From Simkaniaceae bacterium (GTDB taxonomy: Bacteria > Chlamydiota > Chlamydiia > Chlamydiales > Simkaniaceae): a stretch of DNA of 52,489 nucleotides. The notes beneath the pieces are model-generated. The model did not search any database, was not told where the DNA came from, and saw only the letters and a list, made by a program, of their open reading frames with translations. The position numbers were made by a program, and so were the translations under genes. The stretch's first letter is position 1. Each line of letters opens with the position of its first letter. The DNA lies in the NCBI GenBank assembly GCA_026708385.1, contig JAPOVA010000004.1, positions 1-52,489 of the forward strand. Direction: 5' to 3'. Below are positions 7,829 through 15,989 of this stretch, piece after piece.

Positions 7829-8848
7829 ATGATCATCACTTTGGAATCGGGTATTTCGCGGGAGGAAGCGGAGGGGGTTCTTTCCGGATTGCGGTGGATG
7901 GGATTCACGGCCCGTCTTTCCGTGGAGAAAGGGTGCTTTACGATAGCAGTCATTCAAGGGGTGGATGCTTTAACCGATATGACCCGGTTCGTAGAGCTTG
8001 CTCACGTACGGGAAGTTTCTCCCTTTCAACACCCTTTTAAGTTGGCCGCCCGCGAGTTCCGCAAGAGGGATACGGTGATTTCGATCAAGGGGTTTGAGGT
8101 CGGCTCGGGAACGTTGGCGGTGATTGCGGGCCCCTGTGCCGTTGAGTCGCGTGAACAGCTCATGGAGACGGGGCGCATCCTCGCTGAGGAGAACGTGCGT
8201 ATGTTACGGGGCGGTGCCTTCAAGCCGAGGACCTCGCCCTACTCCTTTCAGGGATTGGGGGAAGAAGGTCTTAAGTTGATGAAGGAGGTAGCCGAGAAGT
8301 ACGATTTGATTACCGTATCGGAGGTGATGGACGGAGAGCAGATCGAAATGATGTCGGATTACGTCGATGTGTTGCAGATCGGCGCGCGCAACATGCAGAA
8401 TTTCACGTTATTGAAAAAACTGGGCAAGACCGGGTGTGCGATTTTTCTCAAAAGAGGACTTTCCGCCACGTATCAGGATCTTCTCATGTCGGCCGAGTAT
8501 ATTCTCGACAAGGGAAATCCGAATGTCATGTTATGTGAGAGGGGTGTGCGCACCTTTGAGACGCACAGCAGGAATACGCTGGATATTGCGGCCGTTCCGA
8601 TCTTGCACGAACTGACCCACCTGCCCGTTTTCGTCGATCCGAGTCATGGCACGGGGATACGGAGCATGGTACCGCCCATGGCGTACGCTGCCGTGGCGGC
8701 CGGAGCGGACGGGGTGATGGTGGAGGTGCATCCGACGCCCGACCGGGCCATGTCGGATAAACAACAGACAATCGGCCCCGAACTCTTTAGCGAGATGATG
8801 TGCAAGATACGGACGATCGGTTCCACTATCGGGGTTCGTGTGCCGTAG
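7829..8848 (+). CDS. aroF: DAHP synthase, type I-beta (KDPS-like), with N-terminal ferredoxin-like domain
   Basis: Condenses PEP and erythrose 4-phosphate, the first step of the shikimate pathway. Residues 1-70 form a ferredoxin-like domain of the kind that gives feedback control in the Thermotoga and Bacillus type enzymes. The catalytic domain follows: VIAGPCAVES, RGGAFKPRTSPYSFQG, VSEVMDG, LQIGARNMQNF, LKRGLSATYQD, LCERGVRTFE, VFVDPSHGTG and VEVHPTPDRAMSDKQQT. Length 339 is typical. The gene starts one base after trpA, so the flow into chorismate is controlled together with its use for tryptophan. The last 23 bases overlap the convergent gene ending at 8826. Confidence 0.93.
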   Translation: MIITLESGISREEAEGVLSGLRWMGFTARLSVEKGCFTIAVIQGVDALTDMTRFVELAHVREVSPFQHPFKLAAREFRKRDTVISIKGFEVGSGTLAVIAGPCAVESREQLMETGRILAEENVRMLRGGAFKPRTSPYSFQGLGEEGLKLMKEVAEKYDLITVSEVMDGEQIEMMSDYVDVLQIGARNMQNFTLLKKLGKTGCAIFLKRGLSATYQDLLMSAEYILDKGNPNVMLCERGVRTFETHSRNTLDIAAVPILHELTHLPVFVDPSHGTGIRSMVPPMAYAAVAAGADGVMVEVHPTPDRAMSDKQQTIGPELFSEMMCKIRTIGSTIGVRVP

Positions 8849-10205
8849 TAGCTTTATGGAGCGCATTTTTGGCCTTGTGGTACGCGAATTTGGCCGGCGC
8901 ATAGATAGACGAGTTTTTGATCCTTTCGGGTAAGGATTTGATCAATGTATGGATGGGTGGTTCCCACCCCCTTCCTTCCGGATTAATGAAGAGAGAGGGG
9001 ATCCATATCATGCAGGATAGGATGGGTGCGACGGCGATGGTGGCAAATTTGACCCTTTCCGGTAAGGATTTGATCAATGTTTTGGCCTTTTCGCACGGGA
9101 ATTTGGCCGACGCATAGATAAACGCGTTTTTGATCCTTTCGGGTAAGGATTTGATCAATGTATAGATGGGTGGTTCCCACCCCCTTCCGTCCAGTTTAAT
9201 GAAGAGAGAGGGGATCCATATCATGCAGGATAGGATGGTTGCGACGGCGATGATGGCAAAGGGAGCTCCGCACATAGTGGCGATACATGCGATAATGGAA
9301 AAGATGGCAGCCCCGATCGTAAAGGCGTAAACGACTATTTTTTTTCTATGTTGTATGCATACCGTATCCATAAGTTCCAACCCTTCTTTGAGCGCTTGAT
9401 TCCGTTGTTGCTCGCTCGATGATTCTTTCCGCAATGTCTCTCGGATTGTCGGGACTTTTTGCCATATTTCCTCCGCAAGCCACGGTTCCATTCGACGTGC
9501 CAGGTTGGTGTGTTTGTCGCAAAGTATCTTTTGACTTCTCTTGTCGTACTCTTTTTTTCGTTCCCCTTCCGATCCGTTCGGTAAGTCTTGTGCTACCTCT
9601 TTGTGTATCCGCCTCTTTTCATCGAGGGTAATGGTCAAGTATTTTTCATAGAGTGTGTCCAGTGCCGTAAGCAGAGATGCTTGCCCTTGTCGCTTATCCC
9701 CCTCTTCCGGTTCACCGGATGAGACCGTTTTATGCCAATGCCGGATTGAGGAAAAATCGAACGGTTGACCGAAGTCGTATTGCTTGTACATTTTGTAGAT
9801 ATTGATGGCGGCTAAGATTCCGAAGGCAATCGTACCGCACACTCCGGCTGTTATGGAGATGGCGGCTAAGAGTGCTATCGATTGAATAGCGGGCATTGCT
9901 ATGATCCAAGCGCGTAAATGCTGATAGATGGAGACCACGTCTCCGACAAGCGAATATGAGTTGAGCATGGCGAATGTTAAAGAGGCTGTGGCAACTCTTT
10001 TTTGGGCGATATCATCCCTTGCGGTAGCGTCCGATAGATCTTGAACGTTGCGTCGCAAATAACCGGCCATGGCGATCGGATTGAAGGTAGGTTCGTACAT
10101 ATGTCCCGTGAGCTCTTTTCTTACGAGCGAGGGTTCGTCGTGCGTCGGATCGATACGCTTACACGAACTGTGTGTACGATGCAAATATATTGTCGGAGCA
10201 TACAT
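8826..10205 (-). CDS. Inc-like multi-spanning membrane protein with an internal 71-residue duplication
   Basis: 459 residues from the first ATG (10205); no ribosome binding site is clear there and an internal ATG at residue 36 is possible. Hydrophobic two-lobed stretches lie at about residues 100-137 and 289-336, with another at 387-407, separated by a charged, helical region (about 160-285). This profile fits an inclusion-membrane or other host-facing membrane protein of chlamydiae; no named family is recognised. Residues 316-386 are duplicated as 387-457 (shared SCMIWIPSLFI, GRGWEPPI and TLIKSLPERIKN). It converges on, and overlaps by 23 bases, the DAHP synthase gene. A promoter lies upstream at 10239-10268. 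Confidence 0.75.
   Translation of the reverse strand: MYAPTIYLHRTHSSCKRIDPTHDEPSLVRKELTGHMYEPTFNPIAMAGYLRRNVQDLSDATARDDIAQKRVATASLTFAMLNSYSLVGDVVSIYQHLRAWIIAMPAIQSIALLAAISITAGVCGTIAFGILAAINIYKMYKQYDFGQPFDFSSIRHWHKTVSSGEPEEGDKRQGQASLLTALDTLYEKYLTITLDEKRRIHKEVAQDLPNGSEGERKKEYDKRSQKILCDKHTNLARRMEPWLAEEIWQKVPTIRETLRKESSSEQQRNQALKEGLELMDTVCIQHRKKIVVYAFTIGAAIFSIIACIATMCGAPFAIIAVATILSCMIWIPSLFIKLDGRGWEPPIYTLIKSLPERIKNAFIYASAKFPCEKAKTLIKSLPERVKFATIAVAPILSCMIWIPSLFINPEGRGWEPPIHTLIKSLPERIKNSSIYAPAKFAYHKAKNALHKATTAHEPR
8835..9260 (-). repeat. Two tandem 213-bp direct repeats inside a coding region
   Basis: Units 9048-9260 and 8835-9047 are in-frame copies (71 codons each) at the 3' end of the membrane-protein gene. 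Shared DNA blocks include GATCCTTTCGGGTAAGGATT and GATGGGTGGTTCCCACCC at a constant offset of 213 bases. A shorter third piece of the GGTAAGGATTTGATCAATGT block falls at 9061-9080, inside the first unit. Confidence 0.9.
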
Positions 10206-10238
10206 AAAATAGTCGCATTTTTATACACAAAGGAGAAT

Positions 10239-10268
10239 ATTATAACATAGATGTGGTTATTAATACAA
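10239..10268 (-). promoter_or_regulatory. Promoter of the 8826-10205 gene
   Basis: Minus strand: -35 TTGTAT (10263-10268), 18-base spacer, perfect -10 TATAAT (10239-10244). The predicted transcript start is near 10232, about 26 bases before the ATG at 10205, which supports that start. Confidence 0.55.
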
Positions 10269-10330
10269 CTAGATCCGTTCATCAACTAATTAAAAATATA
10301 AAGTAAGAATTTATGTAAAAATTCGAATAT

Positions 10331-11554
10331 TCAAAGAGAGGGAAGATAACCTTTGGTTGCGGCAACCTGTAAAAAAATGATGAGTAGCGCTCCGAAGATC
10401 ATGGCTACCATGAGCGGTTTGCCACCGATAACGCGAAAGGCGGGACGTTTTTTGGCTACATATCTTCCTTGCCAAACCATCAGGACGGGAAGAATGCCGT
10501 AGAGGATGGCAATGAAAACGCCACCGTATCCCAGAGCGACGGTAAACCCTTTCGGGTAAAAAAGAGCGAAGAGCATGGGGGGGGTAAACATCATCACGAT
10601 AAGGAGAAGTTGTCCTTTGAAGTGTTTTCGGATGTTAAGGCCGTCTGCAAGAAAATCATAGAGACTTAAAGAGACACCGAAAAATGAAGTAACAAGGGCG
10701 AAGAAGGAAAAAAGGCCGACGAGTAAGGGAATCCACGCAACATGTACGAGCTGACGCAATGCCGTTGTGAGCCCGGAAACGGGTCGTGCACCCCGCGCTA
10801 TTGCTTCAAGGCTGTAGGGTCCTTCCGTATGGGGAAGAAGGCCGATAATCATGCATTCCCATACGACGTAGAAGATAAGCGGAATCACACTGCCGATCAG
10901 AAAAACCGATTTGAGTTTCTTAACATCACCGTGGAAATAGGTGCGTAAGCTCGGAACGACGATGTGGGAGGTGAAGGAGAGAATGACGATAGGGATCGTG
11001 GTCCAGATGTAGCGGGTGTTACCCTCCTTGACGGTAGCAAACCGGACATGGGGCGTGACGAAGAGAAGGAGACCTAGGAAAGTGAGTATCAACCCGATTA
11101 CGCATAGCCTGTTTATCCGGTCTACTCCTTTCATTCCGAAGACGACGATAAAGCCGAAAATGCATAAAAAGAGGAAGATGCCGACATCCTCCTTCACATG
11201 GGTCTTGGTAAGAACGTTCAGAAGATCGGTGATCAAAGATCCTCCCCCCGATAGGTAGGCGGCCGCAACGGCGTAGAGTAGCAGAAGGAAGGAAAAGTAG
11301 GCGATTGCAACACCCGACATCCCGAGCCTTTCCCGTACCATCGAGATCAGGTTGGCATCTTCCTTGTCCGTCATAAGGCTTGCCTCCATGACATAGAAGA
11401 GGCTGGTCAACATGAAGGCGAAACAACAGAGGAAGACGATGAGGGCGCACCACAACCCCGTGACTCCCGTAGTAATGGGGAGTGCCAACATACCGGCACC
11501 GATCTGGGTTCCGGCTACGAGCAGAATCCCTCCCGCTATTTTGCTCATACGCAT
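10331..11554 (-). CDS. tyrP: Aromatic amino acid permease, TyrP/HAAAP family
   Basis: 407 residues with about 11 hydrophobic membrane spans. It begins with the family signature GGILLVAGTQIGAGMLALP and carries the internal SFTSHIVVPSLRTYF region of proton-coupled tryptophan/tyrosine permeases. It would import tyrosine and/or tryptophan across the inner membrane; chlamydiae typically carry one or more TyrP copies. It begins 16 bases after the stop of the DUF1207 gene, with GGAG upstream, so the two are probably one transcript. Exact specificity (Trp versus Tyr) cannot be read from the sequence. Confidence 0.9.
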   Translation of the reverse strand: MRMSKIAGGILLVAGTQIGAGMLALPITTGVTGLWCALIVFLCCFAFMLTSLFYVMEASLMTDKEDANLISMVRERLGMSGVAIAYFSFLLLLYAVAAAYLSGGGSLITDLLNVLTKTHVKEDVGIFLFLCIFGFIVVFGMKGVDRINRLCVIGLILTFLGLLLFVTPHVRFATVKEGNTRYIWTTIPIVILSFTSHIVVPSLRTYFHGDVKKLKSVFLIGSVIPLIFYVVWECMIIGLLPHTEGPYSLEAIARGARPVSGLTTALRQLVHVAWIPLLVGLFSFFALVTSFFGVSLSLYDFLADGLNIRKHFKGQLLLIVMMFTPPMLFALFYPKGFTVALGYGGVFIAILYGILPVLMVWQGRYVAKKRPAFRVIGGKPLMVAMIFGALLIIFLQVAATKGYLPSL

Positions 11555-11570
11555 GCGCCACTCCGTCGGT

Positions 11571-12713
11571 TTAAAATCCCCAAGAAAACCCGACTCCGCC
11601 GTAAGCAGTCCGATCTTTAAAAAACTGCCCCTCAGAGTATCCTCTGTGGTAATTAATGAAAAGGCGCATTTTCCTCCCTACTCCTTGGAGTTTGCTCCAT
11701 TCATAACCGAACATGGGAGTAAAATCGAATGCCCAAGAGACTGCCTGCCAGTTCCTCACGTAGGCTGCGAAGAAAAAGGTACCGTATATACCGTGATATT
11801 CGTTGCGTTTCTCCAAAAAGCGGAATTCCCCCCCGTACTCGACATATAGAGGGTCGATCGGATAGGTTCGATCGGTATGGATGACGACACCCGTGCCGGC
11901 ATAGAGACGCAATTTTTGGTTTGGTTGCCAAGCGGCGAAAAAATCGACCGCCTCCAGGCTGGGATTGACCCGCTTGATGTGGGGGTTACGGACGAGGCAT
12001 TCGTCTCCGAGATGGGTGGATAGGTGGTAAACCCGTAAGCGGAAGGCCCACTCGCCCGTGGCATAACTGAGGGGAAGTCCGACAAGGTAGTCGGTGTTCA
12101 TGAGTTCCGAAACCTCTTTGTTGTAGCAGGAACCCATTTTAAAGGCCGACCAAACTCCCGCCTGGACATCGATCTGTAGGTCGCCCTGTCGATGAAGAAT
12201 ATTGCGCCATCTGTAGATGGGGAAATGGTCTCCCAGAGAGACGGTGACCGAATGTTTACCCAGTACCCTATCACCCTCTCTATACGCCACCGAGTAGAGG
12301 GTAGCTCGGGGATTGGCGATCATGGGGGGATATAGGACGGTTGTCTGAGGAAACCAGATCCCCTTGGTTTTGTTGCCTTTTTCCCTGCCTTCCAGTAGCT
12401 CGATCCGGTTTTCGGGCAATTTATCGACAGCCGTCACCGAGCCGATATCGGGGAGATCTTTGATGAACCGGATGATACTTTTCTTGATCAACTCGTTTTT
12501 GGGGAGGTTATATAGGTAAACATCCCGATTTTCTACGTAGACGAGGAGGTTGAACTCGTAGTAATGCGTGTTGACAAGGGCCTGAATATATCCTTCCAAA
12601 TAGGCATCCTCTGCTTGGTTGATGTGGGTATCACGGAGATCTCGCGCACAAAAAGCGATGCAAGGCAGGAGAAGGAGGGTTAGGGTTATGCCATACCATA
12701 TGCGTCGGATCAT
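11571..12713 (-). CDS. BON-domain plus DUF1207 outer-envelope protein
   Basis: 380 residues. A signal peptide covers about residues 1-22 (ITLTLLLLPCIAFC then ARD). Residues 35-105 look like a BON domain (YIQALVNTHYYEFNLLVYVE, then DLPDIGSVTAVDKLPEN), a module that often binds lipid or the cell envelope. The rest matches DUF1207: TVLYPPMIANPRATLYS, VSLGDHFPIYRW, DIQ/DVQAGVWSAF, then repeated amphipathic beta strands ending in GVGFSWGF. A C-terminal Phe and alternating strands suggest an outer-membrane beta barrel. DUF1207 is, as far as I know, essentially chlamydial. First gene of an operon with tyrP; transcribed divergently from the NtrC-like gene. Confidence 0.85.
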   Translation of the reverse strand: MIRRIWYGITLTLLLLPCIAFCARDLRDTHINQAEDAYLEGYIQALVNTHYYEFNLLVYVENRDVYLYNLPKNELIKKSIIRFIKDLPDIGSVTAVDKLPENRIELLEGREKGNKTKGIWFPQTTVLYPPMIANPRATLYSVAYREGDRVLGKHSVTVSLGDHFPIYRWRNILHRQGDLQIDVQAGVWSAFKMGSCYNKEVSELMNTDYLVGLPLSYATGEWAFRLRVYHLSTHLGDECLVRNPHIKRVNPSLEAVDFFAAWQPNQKLRLYAGTGVVIHTDRTYPIDPLYVEYGGEFRFLEKRNEYHGIYGTFFFAAYVRNWQAVSWAFDFTPMFGYEWSKLQGVGRKMRLFINYHRGYSEGQFFKDRTAYGGVGFSWGF

Positions 12714-12733
12714 GGTGATATATACTCAAATTT

Positions 12734-12762
12734 TTGACATACGTTATGTATTTCCGTATATC
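12734..12762. promoter_or_regulatory. Two overlapping divergent promoters on the same 29 bases
   Basis: Plus strand: TTGACA (12734-12739), 17-base spacer, TATATC (12757-12762), for the NtrC-like gene starting at 12801. Read on the minus strand, slightly offset, the same bases give TTGATA, 17-base spacer, TATGTC, for the DUF1207-tyrP operon starting at 12713. The -10 of one overlaps the -35 of the other, so the two promoters should be mutually exclusive. Confidence 0.6.
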
Positions 12763-12800
12763 AAATAAAAAGAAAATATGCACTAGAGAAGCCATTTTTT

Positions 12801-14063
12801 ATGAAAAGAGTTTTGATTATTGAAAATCATGATGACGATCGTGAGCTACTCGGAAGGATGTTTTCCCATTATACGACCTGTTTGTGTGAAACACCCAAAC
12901 AGGCCCTTCGTTGTATGCAAGAGTGGGGTTTCGACCTTGTTTTCAGCTACCGGTCGGGGATTGATCTCCTTTTGCGTTCCGGGAGGTTGAAGGTCGGTGT
13001 ACCGTTGATTTTGCTGAAAGAGAGGGGGGAACCGGATCATGAGGGTGTCGTGGCAACTCTGGAAAAACCACTTGTTGAGAGAGAGATCAAGCGGGTGCTC
13101 CGATCGCGACATCTCGCCGGGCCGTGTAAGGTGAAGATGATTGCCGAAAGTCCCCACATGAAAAGGGTACTCGAGACCGTTGTCAAGGTCTCGCCCAGTC
13201 GTGCCAATATTTTCCTGTCGGGAGAGTCGGGTACGGGCAAGGAGGTGATTGCCGACTTGATTCACGCCTACTCAAAACGGGCCTTTTTCCCCTTTATTCG
13301 TGTCAATTGTGCCTCTCTTCCCGGTACGCTGATCGAATCGGAGTTTTTCGGCCATGAAAAGGGGGCTTTCACGGGAGCGCATGCCAGGCGAATCGGCCGT
13401 TTTGAGGCGGCTGACGGGGGGACTCTTCTGCTCGACGAGGTGTCGGAAATTCCGCCCCCTTTGCAGGCAAAGTTGCTCCGAGTCGTACAGGAAATGGAGG
13501 TTGAAAGAGTGGGAGGAAGAGGGCCGATTCCGGTGGATGTGCGTATCATTTCCACCTCCAATAGGGAGATGGAGGAGGCGATTCGTTCCTCTGTTTTTCG
13601 AAGCGACCTCTATTACCGGCTCAACATGATTGCCGTTACCCTTGCCCCTCTGAGAGAACGCCGGGAAGATATCCTTCCGCTGGCACACCACTTCCTCGAT
13701 GAAGCGTGTGCGAAAAACGAATTACCCCCCAAAATCCTTTCCGTAGGAGCCGAACAACAGCTCCGTTCTTACCTTTGGCCCGGCAATATTCGGGAGCTAC
13801 GCAATGTGATTGAGTGTGCGGCAATTGTCGGTGAAGGGGGGGTGTTGAGGGAAGAAGATCTCTCTTTTCCCTCCGCGAAACGGACGACGGAACCTTTTCC
13901 TTCTCTTAAAGCGCTCGAGAAGACCCATATTTTGAAGGCACTCAAGCTCTGCGGGAGCAACAGAACCCATGCCGCACGAAAGTTGGGCATCCACGTCCGG
14001 ACGTTACGTAACAAGCTCAAAATGCACGCTTTCAACGAGATCGATGAGAGAGGAGGTCGGTAA
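12801..14063 (+). CDS. NtrC-class sigma-54 activator with degenerate receiver domain
   Basis: 420 residues in the order receiver (1-105), AAA+ activator domain (about 112-335), Fis-type HTH (about 385-412). The AAA+ part is complete: Walker A GESGTGKE (131-138), the sigma-54 contact loop GAFTGA (188-193), Walker B GTLLLDEV, the arginine-finger region FRSDLYYRL, and WPGNIRELRN. The HTH reads NRTHAARKLGIHVRTLRNKL. The receiver is damaged at its active site: the phospho-acceptor Asp expected after FDLV is Tyr50 (FDLVFSY), and the acidic pair is Glu8-Asn9, although Lys89 (LEKP) remains. It probably does not respond to phosphorylation in the usual way. It corresponds to the single NtrC-like regulator (CtcC/AtoC) of chlamydiae. 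No sensor kinase is adjacent. Confidence 0.9.
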   Translation: MKRVLIIENHDDDRELLGRMFSHYTTCLCETPKQALRCMQEWGFDLVFSYRSGIDLLLRSGRLKVGVPLILLKERGEPDHEGVVATLEKPLVEREIKRVLRSRHLAGPCKVKMIAESPHMKRVLETVVKVSPSRANIFLSGESGTGKEVIADLIHAYSKRAFFPFIRVNCASLPGTLIESEFFGHEKGAFTGAHARRIGRFEAADGGTLLLDEVSEIPPPLQAKLLRVVQEMEVERVGGRGPIPVDVRIISTSNREMEEAIRSSVFRSDLYYRLNMIAVTLAPLRERREDILPLAHHFLDEACAKNELPPKILSVGAEQQLRSYLWPGNIRELRNVIECAAIVGEGGVLREEDLSFPSAKRTTEPFPSLKALEKTHILKALKLCGSNRTHAARKLGIHVRTLRNKLKMHAFNEIDERGGR

Positions 14064-14712
14064 AGGAGGGGTAGTAGGGGATCGCCGTGAACCCCTTCTC
14101 TTCGAGTTGCGGATGTTCGGGAGAGCAGATCAGAACAGGGCTGATGCCCGCCCCTTCCAGAGCACGTATGCCACGCATCGTATCCTCAAAGCCGACCTTT
14201 CTCTTTCCTTCGGCTTGCAGGATGTCGATTCCCTTGAGGTACCCGTCGGGAGCGGGTTTGGCTTCCTTATACTCCTCTCGCGTGACCCAGATGGGGATGG
14301 TATTGAGGATGGAGAACCGGTCTCGGATCGTATCGGTCCACGCACGTGACGAATTTGTGACGACTGCGCAGGGAATTGCGCTCTTTTCTCTTCGGCGCAG
14401 AAGCGGCTCCACGGAGGGCATGAGGGAGAGGGGGGCATTGGAAAGGAGTTGCGTGTACTTTGCGGATTTGTCGGCATAGAGCTTTTGCCATCTCGCATCG
14501 GTCATGGGCTCCTCCGCATGAGAGGCAATGAAACTCCGCAACCGGGCTTGAGATTGGTGCGCCGATCGGGCGAAGGTGGCAAAATCCCAATCAACCGTGA
14601 CGCCGTAGTTCGGTAACACGTCGGAGTACGCTTGGAAATGGAGCTTCTCGGTGTCTACGAGGAGACCGTCCAAGTCGAAAAAGAGCACCTCTGCGCCAAA
14701 AAAAAGATCCAT
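14032..14712 (-). CDS. HAD-superfamily phosphatase (phosphoglycolate phosphatase / beta-PGM-like)
   Basis: 226 residues from the ATG at 14712, chosen because GGGAGAG lies just upstream and the protein then begins directly before motif I; the longer frame back to 14865 adds a non-conserved tail. Motif I is VLFFDLDGLLVDTE, motif II CAVVTNSS, motif III Lys in EAKPAPDGYL, motif IV GFEDTMRGIRAL. A helical cap lies between I and II. The substrate is unknown; the family dephosphorylates small phosphosugars and phosphoglycolate. Its 3' end overlaps the convergent NtrC-like gene by 32 bases. Confidence 0.85.
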   Translation of the reverse strand: MDLFFGAEVLFFDLDGLLVDTEKLHFQAYSDVLPNYGVTVDWDFATFARSAHQSQARLRSFIASHAEEPMTDARWQKLYADKSAKYTQLLSNAPLSLMPSVEPLLRRREKSAIPCAVVTNSSRAWTDTIRDRFSILNTIPIWVTREEYKEAKPAPDGYLKGIDILQAEGKRKVGFEDTMRGIRALEGAGISPVLICSPEHPQLEEKGFTAIPYYPSFTDLLSHRSR

Positions 14713-14972
14713 GTCGCTCTCCCGGCCACTTGCCGACCCCCCCTCTTCGAAGCTTTGCGTGCAACCGGCACAAACTCTTCCGGCAGTCTCCTCCATGGAG
14801 GGCGAGGTCGTGTCGACACGCAGTACCCCGCCGGCTACGGCGGGTGAGGTAACACTCGTAACCATAGTCTTCTCTCTCCGGCTCTTCTCTGCTCCGGGAG
14901 GATCGTGGAAAGCTCACCTCCCTAACGCCGGAAGTGTCGCTCATTCAAGCCGTTTTCGGCAATGCTTTTTTC

Positions 14973-15072
14973 GTTTCCCCCGGAATCGAACGGGGAGGGG
15001 AAACCATGCTTACATGGTAGAGTGCCGAACTGCTTCCCTTCCCGAGGTAGAGACCGGCGAGAACCCGGAAAC
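14973..15072 (-). other. tRNA-like remnant or unusual tRNA-like element
   Basis: Minus strand, just downstream of tRNA-Leu. It has a T-arm-like hairpin (CCCCG, loop TTCGATT, then CCGGG with one mismatch), terminal GTTTCC/GGAAAC complementarity over 100 bases, a GCAGTTCGGCA resembling a D-loop, and an ACCATG/CATGGT hairpin where an anticodon arm would be. The hairpin loop is four bases and cannot form a normal seven-base anticodon loop, and position 8 is not T. It is most likely a decayed tRNA; a functional tRNA is not supported. Confidence 0.3.
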
Positions 15073-15076
15073 ACGA

Positions 15077-15160
15077 TGCCGACGGCCGGACTCGAACCGG
15101 CACCCTATTGCTAAGAATAGATTTTGAGTCTATCGTGTCTACCAATTCCACCACATCGGC
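15077..15160 (-). tRNA. tRNA-Leu(CAA)
   Basis: 84 bases. Acceptor GCCGATG pairs with CGTCGGC, discriminator A. The D-arm contains GGTGGAATTGGTAGACAC, typical of tRNA-Leu. The anticodon arm is ATAGA-CTCAAAA-TCTAT with anticodon CAA (reads UUG). A long variable arm follows, then the T-arm GCCGG-TTCGAGT-CCGGC. CCA is not encoded. Confidence 0.96.
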
Positions 15161-15186
15161 CCACTGCATTGGCTGAAACGGTCCTC

Positions 15187-15216
15187 ATCGTAGCGAATTA
15201 GATTCTTTTAATGCAA
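15187..15216 (-). promoter_or_regulatory. Promoter of tRNA-Leu(CAA)
   Basis: Minus strand: -35 TTGCAT (15211-15216), 18-base spacer, -10 TACGAT (15187-15192); the transcript would start about 20 bases before the mature tRNA. It overlaps the 3' end of the gene ending at 15198. Confidence 0.5.
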
Positions 15217-15989
15217 AAACTATGCCGACTATGTGAGAGGGGGCATATGGCAAATCCGTCGAGTCTGGAGGCAAAGGAGGGGGGAGGGGGGTAACAGCCT
15301 ATAAAGGATATTTTGGAGAGAGTGGGATGTGATGAGAGAGCGGTAGCCAAATCATCCCACCTATCCGGGGCGAGGAGTCGGTCCCTTCCCCGATTGTTGT
15401 CGAGTACGATTTCTTCGATGCCGTTCATCCTTCCGATGGCATGTTCAAGCCATCCGAATGCCGCATCGGCATCTTCGTGTGCGAGGTCCAGATGAAGGTG
15501 GTGAAGAAGGGGGCAGGCGAGAAAGGAATCAAAGAGAGGTTTGAGGGAATGATGATCACTTAGAGGTCCGTGAATATGGAGGTAACAAAGGGGAAGGGGG
15601 TATTTGTCCTGTTCTTGTCTTGTCGTCAAGACATCGGCAAACGATCGTATGAAAGCCTCGGAAAGGGGTGATTGTCCGCTATCGTAGGTGTTACCGCCCA
15701 AATGGACCTGTACGGGACTTTTCGGATCCTCCCGGAGTACCCTCTCCAACATGGAGGAGATCGTATCTTTCAAAGCATCTCTTACGGTAGGTGACATATG
15801 TGCGTAGGGGGGAGATTGTAAAGCCGGTTCCCGACTCAGAGCGGTAAGTGCGTCGGCCGAAGAGTTTTTTTCTTCCCCGTGGATCCGGATCCGATGCAGA
15901 AGGTATTCCTGCATACCTTGCGCGACCATATTCCGTAGGCACGTAACTTCCAGCAAAGTATGTAAACATAAGAAAGGTTTGTATTGCAT
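15198..15989 (-). CDS. Leucine-rich-repeat-like protein
   Basis: 263 residues from the ATG at 15989. The frame is open further upstream to 16337, but a TATAAT at 16027-16032 places transcription start after that, and the upstream part is low-complexity. From about residue 115 the protein shows repeated strand-turn-helix units of an RNI-type LRR: LCYLHIHGPLSDHHSLKPLF, LHHLHLDLAHEDADAAFGWL, IEEIVLDNNRGRDRL and LSKISFIGC. Such cytosolic LRR proteins occur in environmental chlamydiae, often as suspected secreted effectors; that role is inference. The start is uncertain. Confidence 0.55.
   Translation of the reverse strand: MQYKPFLCLHTLLEVTCLRNMVAQGMQEYLLHRIRIHGEEKNSSADALTALSREPALQSPPYAHMSPTVRDALKDTISSMLERVLREDPKSPVQVHLGGNTYDSGQSPLSEAFIRSFADVLTTRQEQDKYPLPLCYLHIHGPLSDHHSLKPLFDSFLACPLLHHLHLDLAHEDADAAFGWLEHAIGRMNGIEEIVLDNNRGRDRLLAPDRWDDLATALSSHPTLSKISFIGCYPPPPSFASRLDGFAICPLSHSRHSFCIKRI

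Noticed and set aside
14713-14865. N-terminal extension of the HAD phosphatase
   Set aside because: HAD motif I normally lies near the N-terminus, and a good ribosome binding site precedes the ATG at 14712.
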